A DNA stretch of 64,000 nt, taken from assembly GCF_028649395.1 (NCBI RefSeq), contig NZ_JAQSUW010000015.1:100215-164214 (forward strand). Reading direction: 5' to 3'. This document shows positions 63,526 to 64,000 of the stretch, piece by piece (within the stretch, counting starts at the first letter, position 1; each line of letters starts with the position of its first letter). The notes below the pieces were generated by a model that did not search any database, was not told where the DNA came from, and saw only the letters and a list, made by a program, of their open reading frames with translations. Position numbers and translations under genes: made by a program. This DNA is from Pseudomonas sp. Gutcm_11s (GTDB lineage Bacteria > Pseudomonadota > Gammaproteobacteria > Pseudomonadales > Pseudomonadaceae).

Positions 63526-64000
63526 TTGTGTGGCGTTTCCTGACAGCGGGGTGTTGGCGTCGATATGGTTGCTGAGAATCAGCGCTTTCCTCGGCTGAGA
63601 CTACAGGTTCCGCCTTGTACGGCGGGTCACTTTTTCCAGTCGCGGAAAAAGTAACCAAAAACGCTTTCCCCTGCATCCGGCCCTGCGCTTCGCTCCGGGT
63701 TCGTTCGCTCCATCGCCGCTCCAGGGGCCCGGCGCGAAGGGCCATCCTTGGCCCATCGCGCCTCTCGCGGCCTCCATGCCGCTCAACCCCTTCCACGACG
63801 ATTCCACTCACCCTTCTGAAGGGGCGTTTTGAGTTGCCTGACAGTTCTATGTCTTCTTTCTCGATCCCACGCGGAGCGTGGAAAAAGATCATGCGCGAAG
63901 CGCCCAGAAAAACTACCAGCCAACTCGGAGTCCGAACCCCGTCAGGAGGCCGAGTGGAGGTGTTGCGCAGGGGGACGAGCCGCATGGATGCGGCGAGAGG
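63526..64000. repeat. 475-base non-coding dispersed repeat, running past the right edge
   Basis: No gene supported. The sequence has the feel of the widespread Pseudomonas intergenic repeat (CGGGTCACTTTTT...AAAAGTAACCAAAAACGC), with an inverted arm pair CACTTTTTCCAGTCGCGG / CGCGGAAAAAGTAACC. A second pair of arms, CCTCTCGCGGCCTCCATGCC (63761-63784) against GAGCCGCATGGATGCGGCGA (63977-64000), matches at 21 of 24 bases in inverse orientation. Frames here (for example 63601-63807, minus) are by-products. Confidence 0.65.

Noticed and set aside
63601..63807. 68-residue minus-strand frame in the right-edge repeat
   Set aside because: It lies wholly inside the dispersed repeat; such frames recur with every copy and have no RBS or homology signal.

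Overview
The window looks like a chromosomal segment of a GC-rich gammaproteobacterium of the Pseudomonas type. Evidence is the high-GC codon use, CmoA/CmoB, a DEDDy RNase D followed by a YcgL protein, an icp-like inhibitor beside an AsrA/Lon-type protease and a PruR-like regulator, and a cobalamin cluster in the order ferredoxin-cobK-cobL / cobG-cobH-cobI-cobJ. Comparisons with the P. aeruginosa gene order are from memory, not from a search. Almost all of the window is ordinary core-genome coding sequence. I found no rRNA, tRNA, CRISPR array, prophage or transposase. The mobile traces are two short non-autonomous inverted-repeat elements and a dispersed repeat at the right edge.

Layout. 1-8.5 kb: a MacA-like efflux adaptor cut by the left edge, a queuosine-precursor transporter (YhhQ) behind a preQ1-type riboswitch, a membrane diguanylate cyclase, a DEAD-box helicase, a medium-chain reductase, a periplasmic solute-binding protein, a pseudouridine-synthase-like protein lacking its catalytic Asp, and a PQQ-type sugar dehydrogenase. 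8.5-12.2 kb: a MITE-like element at the stop codon of an LTA-synthase-like membrane sulfatase-fold enzyme, then a 266-bp inverted-repeat element upstream of an S1-domain protein. 12.2-19.6 kb: a thioesterase/hydrolase pair, a GlxA-type regulator with a paired palindromic operator, cmoA-cmoB, a lipoprotein, a CHASE3-GAF-GGDEF cyclase and a YhhN protein. 19.6-23.4 kb: icp, asrA and a divergent pruR-like regulator with three GTGCAACC repeats. 23.4-33 kb: sulfurtransferase, acyltransferase, beta-propeller protein, LysR/SDR pair, the rnd-ycgL-dehydrogenase-ycgN run, a predicted secreted HELVH peptidase, and a lipoprotein behind a Pho-box-like array.

33-44.3 kb: YajD nuclease, small membrane and secreted proteins, oligopeptidase B, HIT and glutamine-amidotransferase genes, a MoxR/VWA pair, a membrane protein/XRE pair with its own operator-like repeat, a DUF748 protein and cysK. 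44.3-54.7 kb: DMT exporter, porin and amidohydrolase with a divergent LysR gene, an acyl-CoA ligase/CoA-transferase operon, SprT, two tandem Yip1 proteins and a J-domain protein. 54.7-63.5 kb: ttcA, then the divergent cobalamin (corrin-ring) genes, with a clear cobalamin riboswitch controlling cobGHIJ, and a flavin reductase.

Several genes connect functionally. YhhQ feeds queuosine tRNA modification, and CmoA/B and TtcA modify other tRNA positions. The cob genes carry precorrin-2 through ring contraction, methylation and decarboxylation, but the cbiD gene I would expect next to cobK/cobL is absent here. I found no unmistakable unknown multi-gene system. The best leads are the catalytically altered pseudouridine synthase family, the secreted HELVH protein with its neighbour under a Pho-like array, the XRE/membrane-protein pair, and the regulatory repeats upstream of three regulators.
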